In this document: positions 1 through 12,185 of the stretch, one piece after another | Position numbering within the stretch: the stretch's first letter is position 1 | Layout: each line of letters starts with the position of its first letter | NCBI GenBank assembly: GCA_900660155.1 | Contig: CABFPE010000075.1 | Span: forward strand, 499,665-544,953 | Direction of reading: 5' to 3' | Length of the DNA stretch: 45,289 nt | Source: Hofstenia miamia | Taxonomy: Eukaryota; Xenacoelomorpha; Acoela; Hofsteniidae | Program-made: the position numbers and the translations under genes | The notes under the pieces: generated by a model | What the model was told of the DNA's origin: nothing | What the model saw: the letters and a program-made list of their open reading frames with translations, nothing else | Database searches by the model: none

Positions 1-187
1 TTTAAACCTTCCCCTAGATAGTAGAAAAATTTTGTCACAATATTCGCCTTTATACATAGGTAAAATAAGGTTGAAAATAAACCAAATATTCATGTTTCTG
101 TCATAAAATAAAAATGGCAAAACGTTAAAGCTATTTTTCTCAAAACTACCGAATGGTGGATTGGCCCTTTTGCCTCTGGGCGCCTTA
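1..187. mobile_element. Partial copy of an inverted-repeat MITE (copy A)
   Basis: This stretch is nearly identical to 292-478, from the word CTTCCCCTAGATAGTAG to a terminal arm around 158-187 that reads GGATTGGCCCTTTTGCCTC and then GGGCGCCTTA. The arm is the reverse complement of the arm at 223-256. The left part of this copy lies outside the window. A TA-rich flank follows. There is no coding potential. Confidence 0.75.
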
Positions 188-222
188 TATATACGATTAG
201 TCAAAATGGATATATATATATA

Positions 223-478
223 TGAGGCGCCCAGAGGCAAAGGGGCCAATCCGCCAAATTGACGATATTGAGTTAGATGTGGGATACGAAATTTTAAACC
301 TTCCCCTAGATAGTAGAAAAATTTTGTCACAATATTCGCCTTTATACATAGGTAAAATAAGGTTGAAAATAAACCAAATATTCATGTTTCTGTTATAAAA
401 TAGAAATGGTAAAACTTTAAAGCTATTTTTCTCAAAACTACCGAATGGTGGATTGGCCTTTTGTCTCTGGCCGCCTCA
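223..478. mobile_element. MITE with ~32-bp terminal inverted repeats (copy B)
   Basis: The left arm at 223-254 begins TGAGGCGCCCAGAGGCAAAG. The right arm at 447-478 reads in reverse complement TGAGGCGGCCAGAGACAAAA, so the two match over about 32 bp with few changes. The element is ~256 bp and sits between TATA tracts, which fits a TA target site as in Tc1/mariner-type MITEs, although the TA-rich flank makes the duplication ambiguous. The interior shares ~185 bp with copy A. It has no ORF and must be non-autonomous. Confidence 0.75.
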
Positions 479-939
479 TATATATATAGCAGTTTTCGGG
501 AAGTTTCGTTAAGTTTGCAGTAACATTCTTAGTGCTCATAACTGCAAAATCAGCAATTCAGTAAAAACTATGAAATTAACAATCAAATTTTTTTCAGTTG
601 ATCTAGGAGCATATTTATATATTTATTAAGGAAAACAGAAGAGTAGTGAGCAATCCCTGTTTCAACATTTGTTTTTGCCTTTTCTGTTGTTGTGTTTATG
701 TTCTATATTATTAATAAGAGATCAAGAAAATATAATATTTCATTAACTATATAAAATTTTTAAAAGATTGTGATTAATAACCAAACTATTTTTACTAATT
801 GCAAAATCTGAAATGATGTTGCTGAATAAATGCTTACAAATATTTCTTTGTATTAAAAGTTTTTAATTTTGACCTTCAAACTGTTTAAAATATCCAATCA
901 AAATCCAGGAATAATTGCATTTTACACCAAGAATTTGAA
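479..939. other. Non-coding upstream region of the LDLa gene
   Basis: AT-rich sequence with no ORF, repeat or RNA recognised. It presumably holds the promoter and 5' UTR of the gene starting at 940, but no individual element can be defended. Confidence 0.5.
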
Positions 940-2070
940 ATGACTGTCTTGCTGTTCAGTTTATTTTTCATAGTATTCTCAAGGAATTTATTTTCTGAAA
1001 ACCAATATTGTCCACAGCAATACTTTGATTGCGGCAACAACTTAACGTGCATACCTCGATTGAAAAGATGTGATTATAAAGTTGATTGTTTTGAAAATGG
1101 AAATGATGAAATCGGTTGTCTGAATAAATCAGAATGTTATATGATTGGAGGAGTATACTGTCCAGATATCTACCCAGACGATTCTGTAAATGATGCAAAA
1201 TGTGCGGAGCCTTCACAAAGATGTGATTCGACTAGAGACTGCATATTCGGTGATGAATATTACGGGTATGGATGTAGATGTAAACCAGGTTGGCTAGAAT
1301 GTGAAATTGTTACATTTGACGCATTATGTTTGCATCCTGACAGGTTGTGTGATGGTGTAACTGATTGTATACCCTATGGATATGCTAGTCCCGATGAATG
1401 TGGTTGTGATAACAGTACATTCTTGTGCCCAACGGACCATTTTTGCATAGAGCAGCATCGCGTTTGCGATGGATTCTATGACTGTTCTACAAGAATTGAC
1501 GAAAAAAATTGTCCTGGCATTTGTGAAGATGGTTATTTTGGATGCGCTTCTAGGGATAATTGCATACCGGCTCACATGGTATGTGATAAATATAAAGGAA
1601 TGGAAATAAAGACTACATCCGATTGTCATGATGGGAGTGATGAAACGTGTGATTGTGATTATAATATTGAGTGTCCTGGTATGAATACATGCGTTGAAAA
1701 GATAAGCATATGTGATGACATAGAAAACTGTAATCCCCCTGAAAGTGAGATCCTTGCTGTTTGCAAATGCTCCAACTCAACCCATTATAAGTGTGAGGAT
1801 GAAAATATATGCATTGAAAAAACCAAGGTTTGTGACTTTGCGTACGATTGTCCGAAGACATACTCAGATGAGGCTTCCTGCATGCACATTCCAAATATTG
1901 AGAATCTTTGCCCAATTGGATCATTTTGGTGTTCTACAAGATGTCTACCTTGTAAGCATGCAAGAACAAGTAATATTTTTTGTCAATACTATAAGGAACG
2001 AAATGCTCTTGATTGTGCGTGTGAAGAAGACGAATTCATCTGTGATAGAGGCTTAACCTGCTACTTAAAG
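940..2070 (+). CDS. LDLa-repeat protein, exon 1 (signal peptide plus about 8.5 LDLa modules)
   Basis: The ATG at 940 opens a hydrophobic signal peptide (residues ~1-19, ending near FSEN). Cysteine-rich LDL-receptor class A modules follow with the pattern C-x5-6-C-x5-7-C-x6-C-x3-5-DC-x5-9-DE-x2-C. I count eight modules up to residue ~360, the second, third and fifth with long insertions and the eighth degenerate. The first half of a ninth begins at CEEDEFIC. The open frame runs to 2106, but the last 11 residues are not module-like. A donor AAG|GTAGAT at 2070/2071 followed by the exon at 2297 completes module nine exactly (phase 0, 377 codons). LDLa modules are calcium-binding extracellular ligand-binding domains. 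Neither this exon nor exon 2 encodes a membrane helix other than the signal peptide, so the protein is secreted or continues elsewhere, see 35958. Confidence 0.85.
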
Positions 2071-2296
2071 GTAGATTATTTACCCTACTACTACTACGAT
2101 CTCTAATTTTAAACTCTGTAAATATATGTAAATTAATGATGAGAAATTTTCTATTCCCTATATCATCGCACGCGTAGTAAGTTGTCTGCCTTGAAAAAAA
2201 TCCGAAGCGTTAAAATATTTTTTTTAATATTATATTTACATAAATCTATATAATAACTGCAATCTTTGATTATAACTTTTTATGATAGTGATTTAG
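2071..2296 (+). other. Intron 1 of the LDLa gene
   Basis: It begins GTAGAT at 2071 and ends TGATTTAG at 2296, so it is a 226-bp GT-AG intron. Removing it keeps phase 0 and joins CYLK to RRKCDG, which restores a canonical LDLa core. The in-frame TAA at 2104-2106 lies inside it. Confidence 0.8.
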
Positions 2297-2363
2297 AGAA
2301 GGAAATGTGATGGAGTTCCCGATTGCAATGATATGTCTGATGAGTCTGAATGTTTTCCTTTAA
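2297..2363 (+). CDS. LDLa-repeat protein, exon 2 (second half of LDLa module 9)
   Basis: This short 67-bp exon encodes RRKCDGVPDCNDMSDESECF and PL, the textbook second half of an LDLa module. It includes the acidic calcium-site core D-x3-D...SDE. It is flanked by the acceptor TTTAG at 2292-2296 and a strong donor A|GTAAGTATT at 2363/2364. The exon ends in phase 1. No ORF shows it because it is only 22 codons long. The next exon must start in phase 1. None with LDLa or receptor features is visible in the following kilobases, and the first compatible one I find is at 35958. Confidence 0.8.
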
Positions 2364-2456
2364 GTAAGTATTCATTGTAAACAAAAGACGCTGTGAAAAA
2401 CAATGGCAAACACTTTTCAACTTAATTTTTTGTTAGTCTATGAGGAATATAAAATA

Positions 2457-2861
2457 AAGGGTGATTTTCAATGGTGGGAACTAAAATATCTTTAATTTGA
2501 TAAATTTCATAGAACAAAGTATTAAGAAAATCCTGAAAAACGCTGGTTTTACTTAGTTTCTTTTTAAATACAGCATTTTTTATGTGCTACCCTCCTGAAT
2601 GTAAAAAAACTAATTGGCTAATTTTACAAACTGCTCATCACTGGACTGGTGAGATCTGATCCAATTTCTTGAATTTTTGTTTGTATAACGCTTTTGAGTT
2701 AGTCTGTATTTATTGGCTTTTGACAATAAACGTTTACCTTTAAGGTAAGATTTCCACCAATGAACTGATAAGTGAAATTTCAGGAATGTAGTGGTTTTAA
2801 AAATTTCTAAGGGTGTTTCTCAAGAAGATTGTGTCAGGTCCCATCATTAAAAAGCACCCTG
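2457..2861. mobile_element. Mariner-type MITE (~405 bp)
   Basis: The left end after TA (2455-2456) reads AAGGGTGATTTTCAATGGTG. The right end in reverse complement, before TA at 2862-2863, reads CAGGGTGCTTTTTAATGATG, followed in both by GGA-CT. That is an imperfect ~26-bp terminal inverted repeat with a TA target duplication and the CAGGGTG start typical of mariners. The interior has no transposase motif. It lies just downstream of LDLa exon 2. Confidence 0.65.
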
Positions 2862-2863
2862 TA

Positions 2864-3689
2864 TTTGTAACTGATATTTCAATGCATTCCATAAATTTTT
2901 GCCGATATCCTAGAAAAATTCTTAGTCAATTTCGCATAGCAGACCAGAAAGGAATATTCAAAAATTCATTCAAGATGGAATATTGCTTCTCGTTATTTCC
3001 AAAAATTAGGTGATATTTGCTGTGTGTAGGTGGAATTCATCTGAAAAAATATTTTATTTGTATTTTTTTTTGAAAAATATTTCTGCCATAGCATTCAAAT
3101 GCAGTCAAGAAATAATTAAAATTACTATTGGAATTTTCCTGATTGAAATTTTGCGAATGCCGCAATTCTTTTTTCTTAGAGCGGTAACCTACAATGGTAA
3201 ATGGGTAACTAACCGAGCAGGTATATAAAGACAATAACATTAAAATATCTATTGTTAATTGATACGTTTATTTACCGTTATCGTCACCATCACTTCTTGC
3301 TTAGCAATTATTGATTGGATGAAGCTAATTATATTTAACCTTTCAATAATTATGTCTTGGTTTTTTGAAATTTTGCAAAATAGAAAATGCGAATGAATTT
3401 TTAAAACAAAATTGAATGAAATAGGAATTTTCGTATTTTAGTTTTAAAATTAAAAATGCATTCAAGTAAATAATTGAATTTGATTGGTTATCAACTTTGC
3501 TACTAAAATTAAATGTTCAAAATGAATTTTCAACTACTAGTGATTTCAATATTTTCTTCAATAAACTATGGTCTATTTGGATTCACATATTTTTAATTTG
3601 CAAACACATAATTTAATAAACATTTCATATTTGTTAGTAAAATTTACATTCAAAAGAACACACAATTCGGATAATTACTACACCATTTC
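2864..3689. other. Non-coding, nothing recognised
   Basis: AT-rich. Two frames of 66 and 72 codons around 2813-3228 have no family resemblance and one overlaps the MITE end. I see no RNA gene or clear repeat here. Confidence 0.5.
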
Positions 3690-3970
3690 CAGGTGACATT
3701 TAGAAATCATCAACTTGCATTTAGAAATAATCATTTTACCATTGGAAATCAAAAACTACAAATAGAAATGGTCAATTTACATTTAGAAATGAAAACCTAC
3801 ATTTAGAATTTAGTATTTAATATTTTGAAATCGTCAATAATCAAATAGAAATAAAAAATGACATAGAAAATTATAGTTTAAATTTAGAAATGAAATATCA
3901 TTCAAAATTTATCAATTAAATTTAGAAATCATTAATTAAGATTTAGAAGCGATCAATTAACACTTGTTGC
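3690..3970. repeat. Degenerate AT-rich minisatellite, ~20-25-bp unit
   Basis: About a dozen irregular copies of a unit resembling CATTTAGAAATCATCAATTA follow one another, for example at 3699, 3718, 3779, 3878, 3917 and 3940. Spacing and sequence vary, so the array is old. Confidence 0.65.
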
Positions 3971-5404
3971 TAGTGCATTTATTTATTTTATTGACGAAAA
4001 ACCAGATATATATATATATAAAATGGATAATAGGAAATAATGTGAGTATATCAAGTATAGTAAATTACATGCAAAGGTAAATTGTATACAGTCAATAAGC
4101 TACATTATCAATCAGTTGGTATGAATGCTCTCCTAAATAAAGTAAAGCGCAGGGAATACTGTATATGATTAAATTGAATGAATTAATTCTGGCAGAAAAT
4201 CACATCGTCTACATGGATTAAAAGAATATTAATTTATTTTATTTTTCCGAGAGGTATTTGGTAGAAGAACAAAAGGCTGTCGGGCAACAATGACTCTTCC
4301 TCTTTCTAGAGGTAAAAATATGATACATGTTATGGGTAAGCACTATTTAGCACAATATATATATATATATATATTATATATATGTTATTTAAGCTTGTTT
4401 CAATAATAGAGAGCTGCGAATTTAATTGTTTTACTTCGAATCCGAATATTCAGTAAATGTATTTTCAAATCGAAACCCGAAGTTGAATTTAAAATATAAT
4501 GTGGTTTACATAGTAACTTCTATAGCATAATAGTTACTGTTAAAAAAATAGTTTGGAGAATGAAAAAATTAGCTGTTTATTCAAGGACAACTATATATTA
4601 TAATATATAGTCATCCATTTTTTATTCTACAATAGAATAATTCAACGGAGAATTGTGATTTGCGTATTTCACACAAAGTGTTAGCTCCCAAAAATTTAAT
4701 AATTAACAAATTACAGTAGCCCGCTGTACTGTTGCCAAGATTCTAATTAGATTCCAACATAGATCTTAACCTATAGCTATTCAGCGATTATTATGGTTGT
4801 TTAGAACAATTTATCTCATTACCCACTCAGAGGAAAAGTCCTTCAAGCACAGTTAACATATTCATAACACACAATATGACACAATTGAAAGAAATTAAGA
4901 TTGCGGATCAACTTTTAAAAATTGATTTTGTGCAAATTTATATTGTTATTTTTGGGAATAAATAGATTGGGATCTGTTAGATCACTATTTTTGAAATGTT
5001 TGTTTGTCATTAAAATTCATGCTTAAATTTTCAAGCATGCTTACAAAATTTTGACTTTATTGACCCAATAGCGAAACTCATTCTGACCTATAAGCATTCA
5101 ATATAGGATTTTTATATTAATTTTAAAGATAGTTTTGTCCTTTTTATGTAGAGGATCTGTTTTGTACAATTTGACGTAATTGGCTTATGAGTACCCCTGC
5201 GCCGATGCATTTCTCAATGTGCCGATGCCGTCGAATACTGTCGGCGAATTTCGGCGGAAAATTACACTAAGCTTGAAACATTCGCGCCATAATTTAATTC
5301 AGTTGTTTATCTAAATCTAAGCAGTAATTCCTCACAACTCCAAAAGTTTATATTTAGAAAAAACTTATCTGTAGGAACTTAATTTGCAATGATGTAAAAT
5401 GATA
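3971..5404. other. Non-coding with (TA)n tracts
   Basis: It holds short (TA)n runs (4005-4020, 4357-4383) and a perfect 22-bp palindrome ACTATATATTA/TAATATATAGT near 4589. A GC-rich patch lies at 5196-5260. The word at 5186-5201 is, in reverse complement, CAGGGGTACTCATAAG, which looks like a hAT terminus, but I could not find its partner. Confidence 0.5.
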
Positions 5405-5945
5405 GTTATATATAACTGCAGATAGCTGCAGTCGTTCTTGATCCAAGCTTTAAAAAGACACAAACTACAAAAATATTTAATACATGAAGGCAATAAAATG
5501 AATGCCGAGTATTTTTGAAGTGAATTAGGAAATGAGCTCGAAATAGAATCAAATAACACTAATAGCAACACAAATGTTTATGGTGATGCAATTGCTGAAA
5601 TGTTGGAAACAATGCCTGAATGGTAAAAAAATTAGAATTAATAAATAAATATTTAAGCAGCTTACCTAATCAAAATACTTTTAAGGTTGAAGTCGAAACG
5701 CATTTAAGCGAGGAAAATTCAAAAAAAAATGGTTTAGATACAATGAATTTCTAGAAAAATATTGTTAGTAGCCTTCCACATCTTGCTAATTGAACTAATT
5801 TTATTTTTGGGATTCCTGCAACAGCTGCTCCTGTTGACAATGTATGGAGTACATAAGGACTTCCAAAAGAAGTTCATTTGGACCAGATCGTGTCAAACAA
5901 TGATTTTCATTCATGACAACTATTACTTTTGTAAAGCACACATAC
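5405..5945 (+). pseudogene. hAT transposase relic (C-terminal half)
   Basis: Conceptual translation across frameshifts and stops shows VVLDPSFKK near 5430-5460, matching the hAT LDPRFK block. SLPHLAN and then GIPATAAPVDNVW near 5775-5850 match the hAT C-terminal dimerisation motif (IPATSxPxERxFS). KDFQKK and MIFIHDNYYF near 5862-5935 match its end. These fragments are in order and on one strand but need at least one frame change and contain stops. The N-terminal BED/DDE part is not visible. The element is dead. Confidence 0.8.
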
Positions 5946-8449
5946 ACATTAGTCTTTTATATTAGACGTGTATCTGTTGCTCTTTGTTCTTTAATCTCAC
6001 GTTAAATTAAAAATTCATATTTTAAACATTATAAGGCAATATGAAATATTAAATAAATTTAATTATGTATGTACATTAGGTGTATTCCAAAATTAATTTT
6101 TTTTTTGAACTTTAGTGCGGGATAGTGGACAAATGACATAAAAATCATTTTAGTAATAAAATTTTTCACGGTGTATTAAATTACGTTATGCCCTTTCTAC
6201 ATTTAAGTTTTACATAAGAAAGTTAAATAAGCAGCATAAAATGCGTCTGTTATTGCTACGGATAATATAGAATTTGACTACTAAGTTGTTATTTAATAGC
6301 TAAACAGAGAGGAACGGCTGTCTCCACTCCACTCTCACCCCCTATCCACCCCTTTATTATATCTTCATTTTCAAAAATTGTCTAAGCATTTTGTGAATAT
6401 TGAAATATAAATATATATATATATTTTTACTATCAAAATGTTCTGCTATCCACGAATGAAGAGTGCCTTAAGAAGAGTAACATTAGCTGTCATGTGTAAT
6501 ATATATATATATACATATATACTCTAAAGTTTTGTGGAGAATCTCAAAAGATCATTGCAATTTTTGAAAGACATGATTTGATTTTGCATCAATTGCAAAT
6601 TATACTTTTGTAATATATAAAAAATAATTGAACCACAACTCAATGAAAACATTCTAGGATTGCACCTGCCCTATAAATCACGAAATAACAAATTAGGATT
6701 AACTGTTGAAAGGCCATTAAATTAGTTTAAAAACTCATATTCATATTATTGGTAGACTTATGGCTTAATGAGAATGAAACTTAAAATACACTGCATTGTG
6801 ATTATTGTTGAGGAATTTTAACTCTAATGGAGCATATTGCTTTTCTTTAATTATCATAATCAATTGATAAAATGATATCACAAAGACACTCGAAAAATAT
6901 TCACATGGATTTCATAAATGATCTTCACTGGCTTCAACTGCCTGGGAAAATTGTCTATCCCACACATAAATTTGCCAGCAAAACGTTGCAATTAGAACAA
7001 GCTAAACTTCAATGTAAAAACTGTTTTTTCCGTTATTCTTAGTACTATAATTTTCTATTACAAAATAATTTGAATAAAGTTCAGCAAATTTTCTGATTAA
7101 TAATTGGGCCTCTGATTGGTTTTAAATCAATTTTGATATGAGCATCTATCTAAAGCTTTATAACACACTTGTGTTTTATCCAAAAGCAAAAGAATATTTA
7201 AAATGTTATTGAAGCTTAGAAATTGTTGGTATATTGAGGGTTCTAGGTAAAACCATGCCGCTAAGGAAGCCATTAAATTCACGGAAGATATAGCAAAATC
7301 AGCATCAAAGCACTAATACACTTTGAAAAAATAGTAAATGTGATGCAATTTCACAACATTACATGTGAAAACTGGCATTCGTTTTTGTTTTATAAAATCA
7401 GCCTACTGTTACTATAAAATCCAAAAATGGGGAGGGCATGACGTTTTTTATGTTTAGTATTTGTCTTTTCTTTAGTATTCTTAGGCATATCTTATAATTT
7501 CTCCACGTTTGCGACCCCAAGCTTTTGCAAATTTACTAAAAACCTACTTTAGGAATAGCCCTAATGTACATGTAGATATGAATTTACTTTCTGATGGTAG
7601 GTTTTAATCATTTGTTGTCACAAAATTTCAGAAATAATTTCTAGTAGTTGCTAAGTTTTGCGGAAAGTCCGCTATTATAAGAGGTTTGTTTAGAGATTTT
7701 TTAATGCATTCTAAATTGTTTTTTGTCATTTTATATATAAAATTCAATTGCGATAAATTATGTAAAATTGTTTGGACTATTATACCAGCTCAAATATTAA
7801 ATTAGATTTTGTTCCAAAGATTTTAATTATGTTATACCTTGGTATATTGAATAAATCTGGGTAAATGTTTTTATTTAATCATTTGTAATTGAATAATTTT
7901 GATCTTGGAGCTTGTCGCAATTGTTGAAAAACTTGAAATAAATTGTTATACCAGAGGTTTGTTTGTTTTAGGGTTTACTATATCAAATAAATTCGGTAAA
8001 ATATTTTTAATTTATCATTATTTTTACATACTCTAATGTTTATAGTACAAATGTCCCAGATAACGGATGTAAAGATGATTCTGTGAAATCGGAGTAACGA
8101 CGAAAACGCCGCCATTAATGTGATCGGCGCCTATGCCGGTTACCAGAGATGCATACCAACAAGCTTTAACCACATCTAAGTCACTTACATTATGAATATA
8201 TATCCATTATAAATATATGTCCATTCCAACAGAGTCAGATACACCTAATTGTCGAGTAAACTTTAGATAAATTCTAAGCTTTGATGAATTTTTCACATAT
8301 AAAATGGCTCATTTGCAAACTCGTTTCTAATTTACTACAACTCTAATCAAAAATATGAAATTTCTAGCTGTACTACAAATTACGTAAAATAGAAGAAATA
8401 GCAAACTTTATAATTGACTTTATTGCTGATGTTCATTGTCTTACATCTA
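5946..8449. other. Non-coding, a few weak repeats
   Basis: It has (TA)n at ~6410 and ~6500. Two imperfect ~135-bp repeats at ~7780-7905 and ~7935-8020 share the words TATACCAG and AATAAAT-GGTAAA. A GC-richer patch lies at 8095-8150. No gene is recognised. Confidence 0.45.
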
Positions 8450-9482
8450 TATAAAAGTGGAGTTCCACAGGGGTCCATCTTGGGTCCCATGTTGTTTTTA
8501 ATATTCATCAATGATTTGCCCTCGGTTTGCACCAATTGTAAAACTTTTTTGTTTGCTGATGACGCAAAAATGTTTTCAAACTTCATAGAACACATTTCCC
8601 AAGATTGTCAAAGAGTTATTGATTGGGGTATTTCGAATTTTATGGTTTTCAATTCTGACAAAACTGTGCTATTTTCAAATAGGGAAACTGCTTGTGTTGA
8701 TTTTCAAGGAGCACAAGTTAATACAAATCATAAAGTAAAGGACCTGGGAGTTATTATTACTTCTAATCTTACCTGGAAGTCTCATATTCAGTCCAAAGTT
8801 CATGCTGCAAATTACATCCTTTTGAGGTTGAAACGCTGTACTCCTTATTCTACGCCTATTACTACAAAAGTTAACCTTTACAGATCATATATTTTATCAA
8901 CTCTGATTTATTGTTCTTCTGTTTGGCATGCCAATGTCAGCAACTTATTATGTTTGGAGAAATTACAATCCAGGGCTTCAAAGTGGATTATTGGATTCTC
9001 AATGGACTACCGCGACCGTTTGTTAAAATTGAATCTTTTACCAATATCCCTTTTATTGCAATTTAATGATATCATTTTATTCAATAAACTAGTAACTGGT
9101 ATGTATGATGTTGACGTTTGGAAATATGTCAGCATTGCAAAAAATTCACGACCTGGTTTACGTAGTAGTAATAGACTCAAATTTACTATACAAAAAACTC
9201 GTTTGAAAGGAACAGAAAAGTCTTTTTTCACAAGAACTGTTTATTACGTGAACTGTCTTCAAGCCAAGTATAATTTGTCAATTTATAAAAGACCTAGATT
9301 TTTTAAAGAAACATTAAAGTGATATTTTTCAATTTTTTACGAGATTATTATTCTCGGGAAGGTTGCAGCCGTTTTATATTTTGTTGTTGTATTGATTGTA
9401 AATGCAAACTATTATAGATATTTTGTAGTCTGTAACATGACTAAATAAAGTCTTTTAGTAGTAGTAGTAGTAGTAGTAGTAT
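8450..9482 (+). pseudogene. 5'-truncated CR1/Jockey-like LINE (RT C-terminal half and 3' end)
   Basis: The open frame to 9322 starts with a TTG, not a genuine initiator. From ~8453 it encodes SGVPQGSILGPMLFLIFIND (RT motif B), then FADDAKMF (catalytic motif C, ADD), a thumb with DLGVIITSNLTW and the conserved downstream block SRASKWIIGFSMDYRDRLLK. RT motifs before B, the endonuclease and ORF1 are absent, which is typical 5' truncation. The 3' UTR ends in AATAAAG and a (TAG)n tail at 9456-9480. The remaining frame is uninterrupted for ~290 codons, so insertion is comparatively recent. It is not autonomous. Confidence 0.9.
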
Positions 9483-10310
9483 GTCTCTACTACTTAAATT
9501 ACAATAATATGAAATCAACTAAGCACATTATGAATTTAGCATGCATATTTTTCATTTTCATTTTATTAGGGAATATTGCTGCTAACATTGAAAATGTTTA
9601 AAATATACTATAAGAGAAATAAATTTCTTAAGAGACATCTCGTTGTATGTTAGTAAGAAATTCCTCATCTGTTAAAAAAATTTACAATATGTATTTGATT
9701 GCATAATTCAAATCTAGGTCAAAACACAATTTACAAATTGTTTCTCAAAGAGTACAGTCATATAAATTTGTTAACTTAACTTAGTATTTGACTTGTGTTT
9801 CTGTTGTTTTGCAATGCAAAAAATACATTTGAATTGCGTAGAAATGTAGTGAAACGTGCATTAGTTTATTTTCACAAAAAATGAAAAGAAATAGAGAGCC
9901 AACCAATGTGCTTAAAAAATTTTTAATTTGCAGTTTGCTTCGCTAATAGATAAAAATCCTGTAAAGTAAAAATTTAATATTTGGCATCGATGTATCACAT
10001 TGAGATTAATAAGTGAACATCCATGAAAATGTTCATGTTAGTGCTGGTGTCAATAAAAAATGCATTTTTGCCGGGCCTGTAAATGTGGTAGCAACATAGT
10101 TATAGTAAACAATAATAAGAGAGCCAGATATATGTAATGAAAATTTAATTTTAAATTTTCACAAGATGGCGTATAAGAATCTGTTTTTTCAAACTAATAT
10201 TGGTATGTATTGCTTTGTATACGTTAAGCATGGTAGTACTGATACTGATAAGATGAACAAAGCTTCTTTATAAAAAGACAATCTGAGAATCGCTAAAATG
10301 AATGTTTTAT
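9483..10310. other. Non-coding, nothing recognised
   Basis: AT-rich sequence without ORFs of note, repeats or RNA genes. It may include decayed upstream parts of the mariner relic that follows. Confidence 0.45.
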
Positions 10311-10453
10311 GTATTTATATATCTCCCGATCTTACTTCACCTAACTTCTTCCTCTGGAGAGTTATTAAGGAACGTATATAAACTGAATAAATGCTTAATT
10401 TACATTAAAAAATTACATTTTTGGTATTGCCCCCTAACTTCTGGCCCACCCTG
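10311..10453 (+). pseudogene. Mariner transposase relic (3' end with terminal repeat)
   Basis: From 10323 the frame reads SPDLTSPNFFLWRVIKERIY, the conserved mariner motif SPDLxPxDFFLWGxxK around the third catalytic aspartate, which is Asn here. About 70 bp later the sequence ends GGCCCACCCTG followed by TA at 10454, a mariner-style terminus (CAGGGTGGGCC in reverse complement). The rest of the transposase and the left terminus are not recognisable. Confidence 0.75.
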
Positions 10454-11860
10454 TATATGAATTAACTTCTATTATTGTACCGGATTCTATTTACTGGAAT
10501 AGTGCATTAATTTTTCTTAGCGGATCTATGGTACATATGCGTCCGATGCGTTAAAACTTAAACTATATATTAACTCGCCAAAATATTAATTAAAATTATC
10601 ATATACCTGTGCAATTGAACATATATTTCAAAATATAAGCAAATGAAATTTGGTGTACGTGACTGGGAACAAAGATAATACTTCTGGATCAGATGTGGGA
10701 CGGGAGCGGGACCAAATTTTGAGGAAGTCTCCTATATGTGCATAATATCAAGAATTCTCACCAAGGGCATACTTTAGTAGACCCTGTCTCACCCTATTAT
10801 ATTATACACTAAGACTTTCATTTTCTTAAAAATACTCTTAAACTTAATTTCACCAGCTACTTTGATGTGTTACGTTTCAGCCACATATTTTAGGTTGGTA
10901 AATTTAGTTACATTGTATAATTTGGTTATCAATTAAGAAATTCTAACTTGATATGTGACTACCCGGACCGGATCAAATATAACTGGTGCCACACACCTCT
11001 AAAAGAAATACTATTGAAAAATTATATCCCACAATGGGTTAAATTGCAAAATCCCGGGGTTTTCAAGAAATCTTGACTTTTGCAGTACCAAATCACATTT
11101 ATAGTAAAAGATAGAAAATTGGGCAATATTTTTGAGATTTGCAAATTTAAATAGAATATTAAAATGTCTAAATTTTGTAGCAATTATAGAACTTCTTGCA
11201 AAAAATACCGGCAATGCATTTTTTTGAAAAATCAATTGCATGAAAACCTTAAATTTCTTTGAATATTTTTTACATATTTAAAAATTCTGTGAATTGAGGT
11301 TTCAAAATAAATACATGAAGTATATCATCTACTGATTATATTATATGCACAAAAATTATGTGTTATAAATGCATTATGATTCACTAAGGAGAAACATCTT
11401 TGTAAATGTACAATAAAATTAAGAGTATTTAGTCGTTTTCACTATACAAACGTAACAGAAGCTCGATGTACAGAAATGATGGCTGAAAATTTTTTGCAAA
11501 TTTTCATAATTACCACACATAAAAATAACAAAAATTACAATGAAATTTAAATTCACAATACGTTACAGACTTTCGTTTTTCATTAATATCTTTTTTTGTA
11601 TTGCCCTGATAGGAAAATAATCAAAGTGGAATTTGTAGGGCAGATAATAAGGCCTGGTTTAAAACATCTTGTGTTTAAAGCAACTCATTGTTGGTCTTCG
11701 GCAATTTTACACAATAAGGGACACACTTCTTAGACTGCACTAGTGGTACAGAAATTTGGTTTCCGCGACTGCTTCGGCTGTTCTAAACACCAAAAGGGTG
11801 TGATACCTCATAATCGAAATTCCAACTCAACTTGACCCTAAAAAAGTCAACTCTCATGGC

Positions 11861-11901
<41 letters not shown>

Positions 11902-12137
11902 CATATATATTCATATATACAGGCATGCAAATATAATGGCCCGGTCAAAGGCCAATTATGGAACTGGGCCTTGAAATTTTCCAACTCTGCCATAAATTAT
12001 TTACTGTTGTTTATTCACAAAAGACAACGTCAATATCAGACACAACTTACAGGTACTAACTAATCCCAATTTAACAGAGAGTAAATACTTAAGCATGAAA
12101 CTAAGGCTCTAGGAATATTATTATAGATATACATTTA

Positions 12138-12185
<48 letters not shown>

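Noticed and set aside
940..2106. LDLa gene as a complete single-exon protein ending at 2106
   Set aside because: The last 11 codons break a half-finished LDLa module, whereas a GT-AG intron to 2297 completes it exactly.
5193..8150. GC-rich patches at 5196-5260 and 8095-8150 as terminal repeats of one hAT element
   Set aside because: Inverted similarity is limited to a few short words. The hAT transposase C-terminus lies close to the left patch and reads away from it, the wrong geometry.
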